Below, piece after piece: positions 1 through 9,480 of a stretch of DNA of 64,000 nt (its first letter is position 1; every line of letters begins with the position of its first letter). The notes beneath the pieces were generated by a model, which was not told where the DNA came from, did no database searches, and was given only the letters and a program-made list of their open reading frames with translations. A program made the position numbers and the translations under genes. Source of the DNA: Lentisphaeria bacterium (GTDB lineage: Bacteria; Verrucomicrobiota; Lentisphaeria; Victivallales; UBA1829); the NCBI GenBank assembly GCA_003526375.1, contig DPDG01000060.1:51265-115264 (forward strand), in the 5' to 3' direction.

Positions 1-54
1 CCGTCGGCTCTCGGAACTTCGTTCCTCGTCCGTAAGCGGTGGAACCGCCGACGG
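1..54. repeat. Cloverleaf-like inverted repeat, copy A
   Basis: An outer stem is formed by ccgtcggc (1-8) and gccgacgg (47-54), a perfect 8-bp inverted repeat. It encloses a hairpin GGAAC-TTC-GTTCC (13-25), a second hairpin CCG-TAAG-CGG (30-39) and the segment TGGAACC (40-46). A second element with the same layout but different stem bases lies at 46692-46741. The stem may extend left of the window. The repeat runs directly into the coding sequence that follows. Confidence 0.6.
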
Positions 55-1793
55 CGGCTTTGCGCTATGAACGGCGCAACCCGAAAGAGTATCAGCTTGT
101 CGGCACACCGGTGAAGTTGGAGCCGGGGAAATTTTACCGTTTCGGCGCATGGATCAAAACGGAACAGGTGACGAATCCGAATGGCAGAGGCGGAGCTGCT
201 GTCGCACTGGAATTTTCCAAAGACGGGGGGAACGGCAGAAAAGCTTTTTTAAGCGGGCGTTATCCCCGCGGCGTTACCGGTACGGCGGACTGGACATGGA
301 TTTCAGACGTCGTAAGAGTGCCGAAGAATGCAATCGGTGCACATATTACGCTGTATCTGCACCCCAGAGCAACCGGTACTGCATGGTTCGATGATATTTC
401 CGTTCAGGAACAGGGCAGTAATTTATGGTCTCTGACCCCCATTGCGCCTTTCGGGATTCTTTCCGGAAAAAGTGTCCCGGTCCGCCTTTCCCATGACGGA
501 AAAGAGATTCCTGCCGGTTCTTATGCCGTGCAGATGAATCTCCCTTCCGCGAAGTTCTCACAGCGGCTGAAAGCAGGGGCGCAGATGGAATTCAGCATCC
601 CGGAGTCGGTGCAGGGGAACTGCGATATCGAATTCATGATTCTGGATACGGCAAAGAAAAAGATTCTCTTTTCCCGTGTGTTTCCGCTGAACGTCCGGCG
701 GGGGAACGGTTCAAAAGTCACGCTGGATGCTTCGGGGCGGATGCTGGTTGACGGGCGTCCGTTCATGCCGCTCGGGATTTTCGGCAGTTCGCTGATTCCT
801 GCACAGCTTGAGATGTTGCGCGAGGCAGGTTTCAACTGCATCCTGCCGTATGGCAGCATGAGTTTGAGAGCCGACCCGCAGGCGCCTCCATCCAGGGAGC
901 AGATCGTAAAAGCAATGGACATTGCCGCCGCAAAGGGAATGAAAGTGATCTTCAGCATCAAAGACGTCGGTTCTTCGCAAAACTACGGTTTCGATCGCTG
1001 GATGGGGATTGACGGATACAAAAACATTACCGCCGATGCTGTCAATCTGTTGAAAGATCATCCTGCTCTGCTTGCATGGTTCAGCGCCGATGAGGCGCCT
1101 GTCAGCCAGGTGCCGCGCCTGACGGAGATTCGCCGCATCTGCAATCGGCTGGACCCGGAACACCCGGTCTACGGAGTGTTTTACCAATATGAGGAACTGC
1201 CTTTTTACGGGCGGGCTTTCGATGTGATTGGAATTGACCCCTACCCATTGAGCGGCAACACCCTGCGGAGTGCTGTCTTTGCGATGGATCAGGCCCGGCG
1301 CACCGGGCTGCCTGTCTGGAGCGTTCCCCAGATATTCAACTGGGCGGTGTATAAGAAAGAGGAAAAGGGACGCCCGAATCCGTCCGGGGAAAAAATGCGT
1401 TCCCTGATCCTTCTGGAAGCGGCGATGGGAGCCAGAGGTTTCATTCTTTACAGTTTCTACGATCTGCGCCCTCCGAGAATGCCGGAGGGGAATTTTGAGA
1501 AGGAGTGGCCGAAAATCAAACGCATCGTCGCTCTGATGAAACGTCTGGAGCCCTATATCATGTCCGGAGAAGAACCGGTGATTCTACGGAAAAATGAGAT
1601 TGTAGCGGCGGAACTGCGCAACTCCGAAGGACGGAAAGCGATTCTGATCTGTTCCGTCGGTCCGGGAAAATGCCGGGCGGAATTGAAGCTGAAAGGAAAG
1701 TTCCGTTCCGAATACGGCAGGACAAAGCAGGACGGGGACGTCTTGATTTTTGAGGGGGAAGACATCAGTTCCGACGTTCTCTGGCAGGAATGA
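39..1793 (+). CDS. Sugar-binding module plus TIM-barrel glycosidase-like protein, 5' truncated
   Basis: About 584 residues are open from a GTG at 39. An in-frame TAA lies at 33-35, inside the repeat at 1-54. Residues 8-125 look like the second half of a jelly-roll carbohydrate-binding module of the CBM4/9 type, ending AWFDDISV. Residues 130-225 look like a beta-sandwich. From about 230 a TIM barrel follows with VDGRPFMPLG, a HPALLAWFSADEAP segment and DVIGIDPYP, as in GH2/GH5-like catalytic domains; the acidic residue in SADEAP is the likely acid/base. No signal peptide is present, and the binding module starts in mid-domain, so the true 5' part is missing or was displaced by the repeat. The exact substrate cannot be read. 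The start codon is formal only. Confidence 0.6.
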   Translation: MEPPTAALRYERRNPKEYQLVGTPVKLEPGKFYRFGAWIKTEQVTNPNGRGGAAVALEFSKDGGNGRKAFLSGRYPRGVTGTADWTWISDVVRVPKNAIGAHITLYLHPRATGTAWFDDISVQEQGSNLWSLTPIAPFGILSGKSVPVRLSHDGKEIPAGSYAVQMNLPSAKFSQRLKAGAQMEFSIPESVQGNCDIEFMILDTAKKKILFSRVFPLNVRRGNGSKVTLDASGRMLVDGRPFMPLGIFGSSLIPAQLEMLREAGFNCILPYGSMSLRADPQAPPSREQIVKAMDIAAAKGMKVIFSIKDVGSSQNYGFDRWMGIDGYKNITADAVNLLKDHPALLAWFSADEAPVSQVPRLTEIRRICNRLDPEHPVYGVFYQYEELPFYGRAFDVIGIDPYPLSGNTLRSAVFAMDQARRTGLPVWSVPQIFNWAVYKKEEKGRPNPSGEKMRSLILLEAAMGARGFILYSFYDLRPPRMPEGNFEKEWPKIKRIVALMKRLEPYIMSGEEPVILRKNEIVAAELRNSEGRKAILICSVGPGKCRAELKLKGKFRSEYGRTKQDGDVLIFEGEDISSDVLWQE

Positions 1794-1807
1794 CCGGACA
1801 GAACCGG

Positions 1808-1865
1808 CAGGAGCCCGCAGGACAGGAAAGACTGAATTCCGGTCTGCTGGCTCCTGTCGTTTTCC
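1808..1865 (+). terminator. Probable intrinsic terminator
   Basis: An imperfect stem of about 15 bp (1808-1823 with 1842-1856, arms starting CAGGAGCC and ending GGCTCCTG) is followed by a short T-rich stretch, 15 bases after the stop of the preceding gene. Confidence 0.5.
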
Positions 1866-1947
1866 TGCGCCGCATATGCTGTATTTCTCCGCGTCTTCAC
1901 TCATCCTCCCCGGTTCGCAGAAATATCCTTTTTGGTGAAAATATTTA

Positions 1948-1976
1948 TTGAAAAAAATACCATGCGGGTGTATACT
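1948..1976 (+). promoter_or_regulatory. Sigma-70 type promoter for gyrB-recA
   Basis: TTGAAA at 1948-1953 and TATACT at 1971-1976 are separated by 17 bases, about 90 bases before the gyrB start. The region between is AT-rich with no other recognisable element. Confidence 0.6.
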
Positions 1977-2065
1977 ACCTGATAATAGTGCAGTCTGATT
2001 TCCGATTCTTCTGCAAGAGATGAGAGACAGGTATATTTTTGAAATAAAAATGAATGGAGTGTATG

Positions 2066-4552
2066 ATGGCAGAAAATGAAATTCCCGCCGAAGAGACACC
2101 GCAGGTGCAGCCTTCGACCAATTATACCGCAGGCAATATCACTGTTCTGGAAGGCTTGGAGGCCGTCAGAAAACGTCCCAGCATGTATATAGGCGATACG
2201 GGGCAGCGCGGACTGCATCACCTTGTGTATGAAGTCGTTGACAACAGTATTGACGAAACGCTTGCAGGCTATGCCAGTAAGATTGTCGTCACGATTCACC
2301 CCGACAACAGCATTACGGTGGTTGACGACGGACGCGGCATTCCCGTGGACATGCACCCGGAGGAGCATAAACCGGCGGTGGAGGTCGTGCTGACTGTTCT
2401 CCATGCCGGCGGCAAATTCGACCACAGCAACTACAAGGTTTCAGGCGGACTTCACGGCGTCGGCGTTTCCTGCGTGAATGCGCTTTCCGACTGGATGCTG
2501 GTCGAAGTGCGCCGCGACGGTTTCGCCTACCGCATCAAGTTCAACCGCGGAAATACCGTCGAGCCGCTTGCCAAGCTGAACCCGACCAGCGAGCGCGGAA
2601 CCTCCGTCACATTCAAGCCGGACGGCACGATCTTTTCCACGACGGAGTATGTGTGGGACATTCTGGCGAACCGTATGCGCGAGCTTGCGTTTCTCAATAA
2701 AGGCGTCCATATCACGCTCGTGGACGAACGGACGGAACCGGTCAGAAGCGAAACGTTCCATTATGAGGGCGGTCTGGTCGAATATGTGAAGTATCTGAAT
2801 GCGCACAAGATCGTGATTCACGAGCCGATCTATATGCACAAGGAAAAAGACGGCATCGATGTGGAAGTCGCGATGCAGTACAACGACGGCTTCACGGAGA
2901 ATATTTACAGCTATACCAATAATATCAACACCATTGAGGGCGGAACGCATCTTTCCGGTTTTCAGGGAGCATTGACTCGTTCCGTCAATGCGTATGCAAA
3001 GGGCGCGAACCTGCTCCGGGGCGACAAGGCGAACGTGAGCGGTGCGGATACCCGCGAAGGACTCTCCGCCGTGATCAGCGTGAAAGTGCCGGAGCCGCAG
3101 TTTGAAGGTCAGACCAAGACGAAGCTCGGAAACGGCGAAGTGCGCGGCATCGTGGACTCCGTCGTGAATGACTGTCTCGGCTCATTTCTTGAGGAAAATC
3201 CCGCGATAGCCCGTCAGATCGTGGACAAGGCGATGGTTGCTTCCCGCGCCCGCGAAGCCGCGAAAAAGGCGAGGGAACTTGTCCAGCGCAAAGGAGCCCT
3301 GGACGGTCTTTCCCCGTTCCTCGGAAAACTTGCCGACTGCTCGGAAAAGGACCCCGCGAAAAGCGAACTTTACATCGTCGAGGGCGACTCGGCAGGCGGT
3401 TCCGCGAAGCAGGGGCGCAACAGCAGTTTTCAGGCGATCATCCCGATCCGGGGTAAACTCCTCAATGTGGAGAAGGCGCGGATCGACCAGGTTCTCAACA
3501 ACAATGAAATCAAGTCCCTGATCTCCGCGATCGGATGCGGATACGGCAAAGAGGATTTCGATATTTCCGGACTGCGCTACCACCGCATCGTGATCATGAC
3601 CGATGCCGATGTGGACGGTTCGCATATCAGAACGCTTCTTCTCACGTTCTTCTTCCGTGAACTGAAGCCGCTGGTGGAAACAGGGCACATCTACATTGCG
3701 AAGCCGCCGCTTTACAAGGTTCGCCGCAAGAAACGCGAAAGTTACATCGACACGGACGAACAGCTTGACAGGTTCCTGACCGAAAACGGCTGCGAGGACA
3801 TTGTCGTGGAGAATATTGCGACGGGCGCTTCGATTTCCGCAGAGGAGATCAGAAAGATCGCGGCTTATGTCACGGAATCCCATCAGATCATCCAGGGGCT
3901 TCAGCGTCACGGCATTGAAGTGGATGAATACCTGGATGCGGTTCAGGACGGCAGATATCCGACCGCGCAGATTTTTGTCCGCAATCCGGACGGAACGGTT
4001 ACGAAGAAGTTTGTTTACTCCGCGGCGGAGCAGTCCGCTTTCATTGAGGAGGTCGAAAAGACGCTCCCGCAGATCGTGGACGACACCACGCCGGAGAACG
4101 ACGGAAACGGCGAGCCGAAACCGCACGGACTTCATCCCTCCATTGACATTACGACGATCTTCGAGGCGGAATCCTGCCTTGAGCTCGGCAACAGAATCCG
4201 CGAAGGCGGTTACGATCCGTCGATCCTGTTCCGCGGGCAGACTCCGGTCTTCCGCATCAAGGAGGGGGATGACGAGATTCAGGTCAACTCTCTGACGGAG
4301 CTTTTTGAGGAGATCAAGAAGAACGGCAGGCAGGGACTTCAGATTCAGCGTTACAAAGGTCTGGGCGAAATGGACCCCCATCAGCTTTGGGAGACCACGA
4401 TGGACCCCGAACGCCGCAAGATGATTCAGGTTACGATGGAAGACGCGGTCGAAGCCGAGCGCATGTTCACGCTTCTGATGGGTGACGATGTTGAGCCGCG
4501 CCGTGAATATATCGAGAAACATGCGGCGGGCGTCAAGGATCTCGACATTTAA
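2066..4552 (+). CDS. gyrB: DNA gyrase subunit B
   Basis: The 828-residue product is the ATPase subunit of gyrase. The GHKL fold shows EVVDN (56-60), DDGRGIP (87-93) and GGLHGVG (127-133) for ATP binding. The TOPRIM domain shows EGDSAGGSAKQGR near 439 and DADVDGSHIR near 513. The C-terminal tail carries QRYKGLGEM near 761, typical of GyrB. ATGs occur at 2054, 2063 and 2066; GGAG at 2056-2059 is best spaced for 2066, giving MAENEIP. The length is slightly above the classic 800 residues, with an insertion between TOPRIM and tail, roughly residues 590-700. recA follows after 36 bases with no terminator between, so the two are probably cotranscribed. gyrA is not in the window. Confidence 0.97.
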   Translation: MAENEIPAEETPQVQPSTNYTAGNITVLEGLEAVRKRPSMYIGDTGQRGLHHLVYEVVDNSIDETLAGYASKIVVTIHPDNSITVVDDGRGIPVDMHPEEHKPAVEVVLTVLHAGGKFDHSNYKVSGGLHGVGVSCVNALSDWMLVEVRRDGFAYRIKFNRGNTVEPLAKLNPTSERGTSVTFKPDGTIFSTTEYVWDILANRMRELAFLNKGVHITLVDERTEPVRSETFHYEGGLVEYVKYLNAHKIVIHEPIYMHKEKDGIDVEVAMQYNDGFTENIYSYTNNINTIEGGTHLSGFQGALTRSVNAYAKGANLLRGDKANVSGADTREGLSAVISVKVPEPQFEGQTKTKLGNGEVRGIVDSVVNDCLGSFLEENPAIARQIVDKAMVASRAREAAKKARELVQRKGALDGLSPFLGKLADCSEKDPAKSELYIVEGDSAGGSAKQGRNSSFQAIIPIRGKLLNVEKARIDQVLNNNEIKSLISAIGCGYGKEDFDISGLRYHRIVIMTDADVDGSHIRTLLLTFFFRELKPLVETGHIYIAKPPLYKVRRKKRESYIDTDEQLDRFLTENGCEDIVVENIATGASISAEEIRKIAAYVTESHQIIQGLQRHGIEVDEYLDAVQDGRYPTAQIFVRNPDGTVTKKFVYSAAEQSAFIEEVEKTLPQIVDDTTPENDGNGEPKPHGLHPSIDITTIFEAESCLELGNRIREGGYDPSILFRGQTPVFRIKEGDDEIQVNSLTELFEEIKKNGRQGLQIQRYKGLGEMDPHQLWETTMDPERRKMIQVTMEDAVEAERMFTLLMGDDVEPRREYIEKHAAGVKDLDI

Positions 4553-4588
4553 ACCATATCATGAATTTCAACTTTTAAGGAGCAGATA

Positions 4589-5728
4589 ATGGCAGCAGAC
4601 AAGGACACGAAGGCGGCAAAAGGCGCCGTGACTCCGGCAAGCGCAGCGGAAGCGCGCGCGAAGAATCTCGGAATCGCTCTCGGTCAGATTGAAAAGGAAT
4701 ACGGAAAAGGCACGATCATGCGCCTCGGCGATAATTCAACCGTGGATGTGCCGGTGATCAGCACCGGAGCGCTTTCGCTTGATATTGCGCTCGGCATCAT
4801 GGGGCTTCCGCGCGGAAGAATTATTGAAATCTTCGGCCCGGAATCTTCCGGTAAGACGACGCTTTGCATGCACGTCATCGCCAACGCGCAGAAAGCGGGC
4901 GGCGTGGCGGCGATCATTGATGCGGAACATGCGGTCGATCCGCAGTATGCCCGCAAGATCGGCGTGAACATCGACAATCTCCTGATCTCCCAGCCGGACT
5001 GCGGAGAGGATGCTTTGAATATCGCGGATACTCTGATCCGCAGCAATTCGGTGGACGTTGTCGTGATCGACTCCGTCGCCGCGCTGGTTCCGAAAGCGGA
5101 GTTTGACGGTCAGGTCGGCGATTCCTTCATGGGGCTTCAGGCACGTATGATGTCTCAGGCGCTCCGCAAGATCACCGGCGCCGTGAATCGCAGCCGCACG
5201 TGTGTGATCTTCACCAACCAGATTCGTGAGAAGATCGGCGTGATGTTCGGAAATCCGGAGACGACCACCGGCGGCAACGCAATGAAGTTTTACAGTTCGA
5301 TCCGTCTTGACATCCGCCGTATCGGGACAATCAAGGATACCTCAGGCGAACCCACCGGAGCGCGCACGAAAGTCAAAGTCGTCAAAAACAAACTGGCGCC
5401 GCCGTTCAAGGTGGCGGAGTTCGACATCAACTGGAATGAGGGGATTTCCCGCGTCGGCTCCATCATTGATGTCGGCAGCGATCTCGGATTGATCGAAAAG
5501 CGCGGTTCGTGGTTTGCATTCGACGGAGAACAGCTTGCGCAGGGACGTGAAGCCGTGAAAGCGCTTCTTCAGGAAAATCATGAGCTGGAGGAGAAGATTC
5601 TTGCAAAGATCAAGGCGGTTCTTGCCGAGCGCAAAGCGGCGGCACAGGGAACGGGCAAGCCCGATGTCATTGCACAGGAGACCGTCACGGCGGCTGCTCC
5701 CGCCCCTGCTGCGGAACCTGAAGCGTAA
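4589..5728 (+). CDS. recA: Recombinase RecA
   Basis: The 379-residue product is the strand-exchange ATPase of homologous recombination and SOS signalling. Walker A GPESSGKT is at 83-90, followed by the DAEHAVDP segment, VVVIDSVAALVP (Walker B) and the L2 region FGNPETTTGGNAMKFYSS. The C-terminus is rich in Ala, Pro and Glu. A strong site AAGGAG sits 9 bases before the ATG. It lies 36 bases after gyrB, which is not the usual recA neighbour in well-studied bacteria, and a terminator follows. No LexA-type operator was recognised, so SOS control is not shown. Confidence 0.98.
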   Translation: MAADKDTKAAKGAVTPASAAEARAKNLGIALGQIEKEYGKGTIMRLGDNSTVDVPVISTGALSLDIALGIMGLPRGRIIEIFGPESSGKTTLCMHVIANAQKAGGVAAIIDAEHAVDPQYARKIGVNIDNLLISQPDCGEDALNIADTLIRSNSVDVVVIDSVAALVPKAEFDGQVGDSFMGLQARMMSQALRKITGAVNRSRTCVIFTNQIREKIGVMFGNPETTTGGNAMKFYSSIRLDIRRIGTIKDTSGEPTGARTKVKVVKNKLAPPFKVAEFDINWNEGISRVGSIIDVGSDLGLIEKRGSWFAFDGEQLAQGREAVKALLQENHELEEKILAKIKAVLAERKAAAQGTGKPDVIAQETVTAAAPAPAAEPEA

Positions 5729-5751
5729 TTTGTTTGTCTCTGGTCGATATC

Positions 5752-5788
5752 CGGTATCCCGTCTCACGGACGGGATATCCGTTTTTTT
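5752..5788 (+). terminator. Intrinsic terminator after recA
   Basis: The stem 5752-5763 with 5769-5781 has one bulged base and arms around TATCCCGTC and GACGGGATA. It is followed by seven T residues. It ends only 18 bases before the next start codon. Confidence 0.8.
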
Positions 5789-5806
5789 GGTAAAAGAGGA
5801 TTTTTC

Positions 5807-8380
5807 GTGAGATATTCCGCAGGGAAAAATTGGTTCATCTTTGCATCCGCCGCGCTGGGAGTCTTCGGAGCGGCGCTGCCGCTGTCCGCACAGTTGAATC
5901 TCGGAGCGGATGTGGTTACGGCTGTCATGGAAAGCGAGTCGCGGGACAAGAAAGCCGGCGACCGTGCTTTTGCCGCGAAAGATTATGCCGTTGCCGCAAG
6001 TTTTTACGGCAAATATCTGGAAGACGCCAGAAAAGCCGGCAGTCTGGAGAATACGCGGGATGCCTATGAGCGTCTGCTGGATGCATTGGTTCTCGGGCGG
6101 ATGCCGGACCTTGCGGAGAAGACTTTGCAGGATTACGAGACTGCATTTCCCGGCGCCAATCCGCTTTCCCTCTCCATGTGGCGCGGCGATATCCTTTCCC
6201 AGCGGGGACGCTATGCCGAAGCGCAGAAGATTTATGAACGGATTCTGCCCGCGCTGGCTTCGAAAGACCCGCGCCGTATGCGGACTCTGTTTTCCTACGG
6301 CTTTGTGCTGGAGCGTCTGAAAGCCTATAAATCCGCTGCGAAAGTCTACAATATTCTTTATCAGCAGATCGGAGCGTCGGCATTGGGGAAGCTGGCGTTT
6401 GAGCGCTGTGTGCTATGCACCGCTGCCGCCGGGGAACCACGGCAGGCGCTGGATCTTCTGCTCTCCTATCCGCCGAATTCGGACTCGAAAGATTTTGCGG
6501 CATATCGTCTGCTGAATGCCTATATTCTGTTGAAAGCGGAAGGCGTGGACGCCGCCTCCGGCGCCTGGCAGGCGCTTCTGCGCGATCTGAAAGGAGAGCG
6601 CGAACCGCTGACTTACCTGATTGCATCTTCTTACGGCGATGCATTCGCCGTCACGAAAAATTATGCGCTGGCTCTGGATTCCTACCGTGCCGCATTCAAT
6701 GCCGCCGCCGGCAAACAGGAGGCATTCGATACGCTGGAACGGATCATTCAGGTATTTTCACGGATCGGCGACAGACAGAAAGCGGCGGCGCTTGCCGTGA
6801 AACAACTGGAGCTGTTTAAAAATTCACTGGTCAGCGCCGATACAAAACTCAATACGGCGCGTCTGCTGGAGGAGTCCGGCAATACGGAAGGTGCGCTTCA
6901 ACTTTACGAATCCGTCTATTCCAATATCAATTCTTCGCCGGAAAAGAAACGGGAGGCTCTGCGCCGCTATGGTATGCTGCAAGGCGCCGGCAACCGTTTC
7001 CGGGAGGCGGAGAAGCTGATCCGGTCTTATTACAGAGGTGCGACGGAGGCGGATGGAGAATTTCTGATCGGCGAGGTGCTGGTCGCACACGGAAAAGTGG
7101 ATCGGTATATTGCCGTTTATCGTGAAATCGCAAAGAAATGGCCCGCATTGGCTCCGAGGGCGCTTTACCTTGCCGCGTCCGCCGCGCTCGATGCGAAGGA
7201 GGCGGACAAAACCCTTGCGCTGGTGAACGAACTGAAAAAATTGAATCTGCCGGAACCGGAGAAGGACAATATCCTTTTCATGGAGGCTTCCGCCGATGAA
7301 AGCAAGGGGCTGCTGAAAGAGGCGCGTGAACTGTATAAGAAGTTCCTGGCGGCTGCGAAGAAGGGGAATGGTCTTGTGCCGCAGGCTCTTTACAGCGCGG
7401 CGTCTCTGGCTTTTTCGTCGAAAGAACCGGCGGAGGCTGCCACGATGTATTCGCGGATTGTCCGTGAGTATCCGAAAGACCCGCTGGCGCCGCGTGCCGC
7501 GTTCTGGCTGATTCATGTGTATTACAGTATGGGGGATGAAATTGCGGCGGAACGCGAAACATGGCTTCTTGCGGAGCGTCATCCCGATTCCGAATACGCG
7601 GTCAATGCGATTTTCCGTCTGGCGTCTCATTATGCGGACGCCGGTTCGTCATCGCGTGCCGAAGCGGCTCTTGACAAGCTGATGAAAAATGAGAAGTTCC
7701 CTCAGATTCAGGCACGCGCCATTTTCGAGAAGGCGCTTCAGAATTATAAGAATAAAGAATCCAATGCGGCGCTCAAGCTGCTGAATGAGCTTTATGAACG
7801 TTTTCCCGAAACGAATTGTATCGGGGACGCCTATTACCTGCATGGCGACATTCTGCGCGGAGACGGCAATTTCTCTGCGGCGATTCCTTATTATGCGAAA
7901 GCGGCGGAAACCCTGCCCGGTTCCATCATCGAATGCGCTGCCCTGGGGTCGATCGGAGACTGCATGTTTGCACTCGCCACCTCCGAAAGCAGCCGTTCCA
8001 GGGAGGACCTTGAAACTGCCGTGTCGTATTACCGGAAACTTCTTCAGCAGGAGAATTGCCCCCCTCAGCTTCAGATGATGGCTGTCTATAAAATCGGGCG
8101 TTGCATCGGAATGCTTGGGAACGATGAATCTGCGGCGGATTATTACAAACAGCTGCTTTACAAGCTTCCTGCCGCCGAAGTGGATCTCAGACCGGTGGAA
8201 ACGGTATGGTGCGTAAAGGCTGCGGAGGCGCTGTTCGATATTGCACTTCATAATCCTTTGCGCCCGACGATTGAAGATGCGAAATTCGCTCTGCACTGGC
8301 TTCTGGACGCCAGACTGATTGACCGCAGGACGGCGGAAGAGCGTTTTGAAAAACTGAAACAACAGAAATTCAATCCATAA
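5807..8380 (+). CDS. Secreted TPR-repeat protein
   Basis: The 857-residue protein starts at a GTG preceded by AGAGGA. Residues 1-29 form a signal peptide ending near PLSAQ. The rest is built from helical tetratricopeptide-type repeats (for example FAAKDYAVAASFYGKYLEDA, YAEAQKIYERILPAL, DILRGDGNFSAAIPYYAKAAE). These point to a periplasmic scaffold for protein-protein contacts. It is the first gene of an operon with ExbB-, ExbD- and TonB-like genes, the next beginning 14 bases downstream. Large TPR proteins beside ExbBD-type motors are known in PVC and Bacteroidota genomes, where a cell-envelope role is assumed. No enzymatic motif was seen. Confidence 0.75.
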   Translation: MRYSAGKNWFIFASAALGVFGAALPLSAQLNLGADVVTAVMESESRDKKAGDRAFAAKDYAVAASFYGKYLEDARKAGSLENTRDAYERLLDALVLGRMPDLAEKTLQDYETAFPGANPLSLSMWRGDILSQRGRYAEAQKIYERILPALASKDPRRMRTLFSYGFVLERLKAYKSAAKVYNILYQQIGASALGKLAFERCVLCTAAAGEPRQALDLLLSYPPNSDSKDFAAYRLLNAYILLKAEGVDAASGAWQALLRDLKGEREPLTYLIASSYGDAFAVTKNYALALDSYRAAFNAAAGKQEAFDTLERIIQVFSRIGDRQKAAALAVKQLELFKNSLVSADTKLNTARLLEESGNTEGALQLYESVYSNINSSPEKKREALRRYGMLQGAGNRFREAEKLIRSYYRGATEADGEFLIGEVLVAHGKVDRYIAVYREIAKKWPALAPRALYLAASAALDAKEADKTLALVNELKKLNLPEPEKDNILFMEASADESKGLLKEARELYKKFLAAAKKGNGLVPQALYSAASLAFSSKEPAEAATMYSRIVREYPKDPLAPRAAFWLIHVYYSMGDEIAAERETWLLAERHPDSEYAVNAIFRLASHYADAGSSSRAEAALDKLMKNEKFPQIQARAIFEKALQNYKNKESNAALKLLNELYERFPETNCIGDAYYLHGDILRGDGNFSAAIPYYAKAAETLPGSIIECAALGSIGDCMFALATSESSRSREDLETAVSYYRKLLQQENCPPQLQMMAVYKIGRCIGMLGNDESAADYYKQLLYKLPAAEVDLRPVETVWCVKAAEALFDIALHNPLRPTIEDAKFALHWLLDARLIDRRTAEERFEKLKQQKFNP

Positions 8381-8394
8381 CTGGAGGTATTGAA

Positions 8395-9033
8395 ATGCTA
8401 TATTGGAACATGATCGTATCCGGCGGGCCTGTAATGTGGCTGATCGTGCTGTGCAGTCTGCTGGCGCTTTATATTTTCATTGGAAAATGGTTTCAGTTCC
8501 ACCGTGCGCAGGTGAATGTCCAGGAGCTGATCAGCGGACTTGTCAATGTCCTGCGCCGTGACGGTATGATCGAGGCGATCACCCTCTGCGACAATACCCC
8601 CGGACCGGTTGCCCGGATTCTGACCGCGGCGATTCAGGCGTATCAGAATGACGATGATATCCGCCAGGCGATTGACGATGCGGCTCTGGTGGAACTGCCG
8701 CGTCTGGAAAGCAGGATGAATATTCTTGCCACGATTTCCAAAGTCGCGCCGATGCTCGGACTGCTTGGAACCGTGGTCGGCATGGCGGAAACCTTTATCG
8801 CCATGCAGATGAAACAGGGGATATCCCTGACGCTGGGCGATCTTTCCGGCGGAATCAGCATTGCATTGACGACGACCGCCGCAGGACTGTGCGTCGCGAT
8901 CCCCTGCCTGATTGCCTACAACTACCTTGTCAGCCGCGTCGAGGCTTTCTGCGTCGATATGGAAAAGGCGTCTTCCGAGATCATCTACTTCTTCAAACAT
9001 CACAGAGAGGGCAGGGACTCCGATGAAAATTAA
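8395..9033 (+). CDS. MotA/TolQ/ExbB-family proton channel protein
   Basis: The 212-residue protein has three predicted membrane segments: residues 13-30, about 110-135 around MLGLLGTVVGMAETF, and about 150-180 around GISIALTTTAAGLCVAIP. The last two are the conserved pore helices of TolQ/ExbB. Such proteins form the pentameric stator that uses the proton gradient with an ExbD partner. GGAGG is well placed before the ATG. The gene overlaps the following exbD-like gene by 11 bases. Whether it serves TonB-type transport or Tol-type envelope constriction cannot be decided; the TonB-like gene downstream favours the first. Confidence 0.9.
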   Translation: MLYWNMIVSGGPVMWLIVLCSLLALYIFIGKWFQFHRAQVNVQELISGLVNVLRRDGMIEAITLCDNTPGPVARILTAAIQAYQNDDDIRQAIDDAALVELPRLESRMNILATISKVAPMLGLLGTVVGMAETFIAMQMKQGISLTLGDLSGGISIALTTTAAGLCVAIPCLIAYNYLVSRVEAFCVDMEKASSEIIYFFKHHREGRDSDEN

Positions 9034-9478
9034 TATTGCGCCGCGAATCCGTCCGCGCGTCAGGATCATCAGCGGATTTCCGGAACTTCTTCCGTTTGTA
9101 AGCGTGTTTTTCCTGATGATTATTTTCTTCATGATGGGCAGTTCCTTTGTCCCTGTATCGGGCATTCCGGTAAATCTGCCGACTGCGAAAGTCGTAGGAA
9201 CATACAGCGTCAAGAAATATATCGTGACGGTTGACAGGGAAGGCAATATTTACTTCAACGACCTGATTGTGGAGAATCTGAATCAACTGAAAAGCAGGCT
9301 GTTGAGCGATGTCGCGGGGCAGGGGGAAAACGGCGCAATCGTAATCCGGGCGGATATGGATACGCAGTACGGGACCGTTGCCCGGATCATGTCTCTTGCC
9401 GATGAATTGAAGATCAATGTCTTTCTGCTTGCCCGCCCGTCGAATTCCGGCAGACAGACCAACTTTCTGGATAACTGA
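9023..9478 (+). CDS. ExbD/TolR-family stator protein
   Basis: The 151-residue protein starts at ATG 9023 (MKINIAPR), inside the end of the exbB-like gene. One membrane segment spans about residues 17-40 (LLPFVSVFFLMIIFFMMG), followed by a periplasmic domain with the typical fold (IVTVDREGNIYFNDLIVE, NGAIVIRADMDTQYGTV, NVFLLARP). Family members carry an essential Asp at the start of the membrane helix. No Asp is visible there (FPELLPFVSVFF), only Glu19, so proton coupling may use that Glu or be altered. It is translationally coupled to its channel partner. Confidence 0.85.
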   Translation: MKINIAPRIRPRVRIISGFPELLPFVSVFFLMIIFFMMGSSFVPVSGIPVNLPTAKVVGTYSVKKYIVTVDREGNIYFNDLIVENLNQLKSRLLSDVAGQGENGAIVIRADMDTQYGTVARIMSLADELKINVFLLARPSNSGRQTNFLDN

Positions 9479-9480
9479 AC

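Noticed and set aside
3182..4522. Open frame of 446 codons on the minus strand
   Set aside because: It is antisense to gyrB; compositional shadow.
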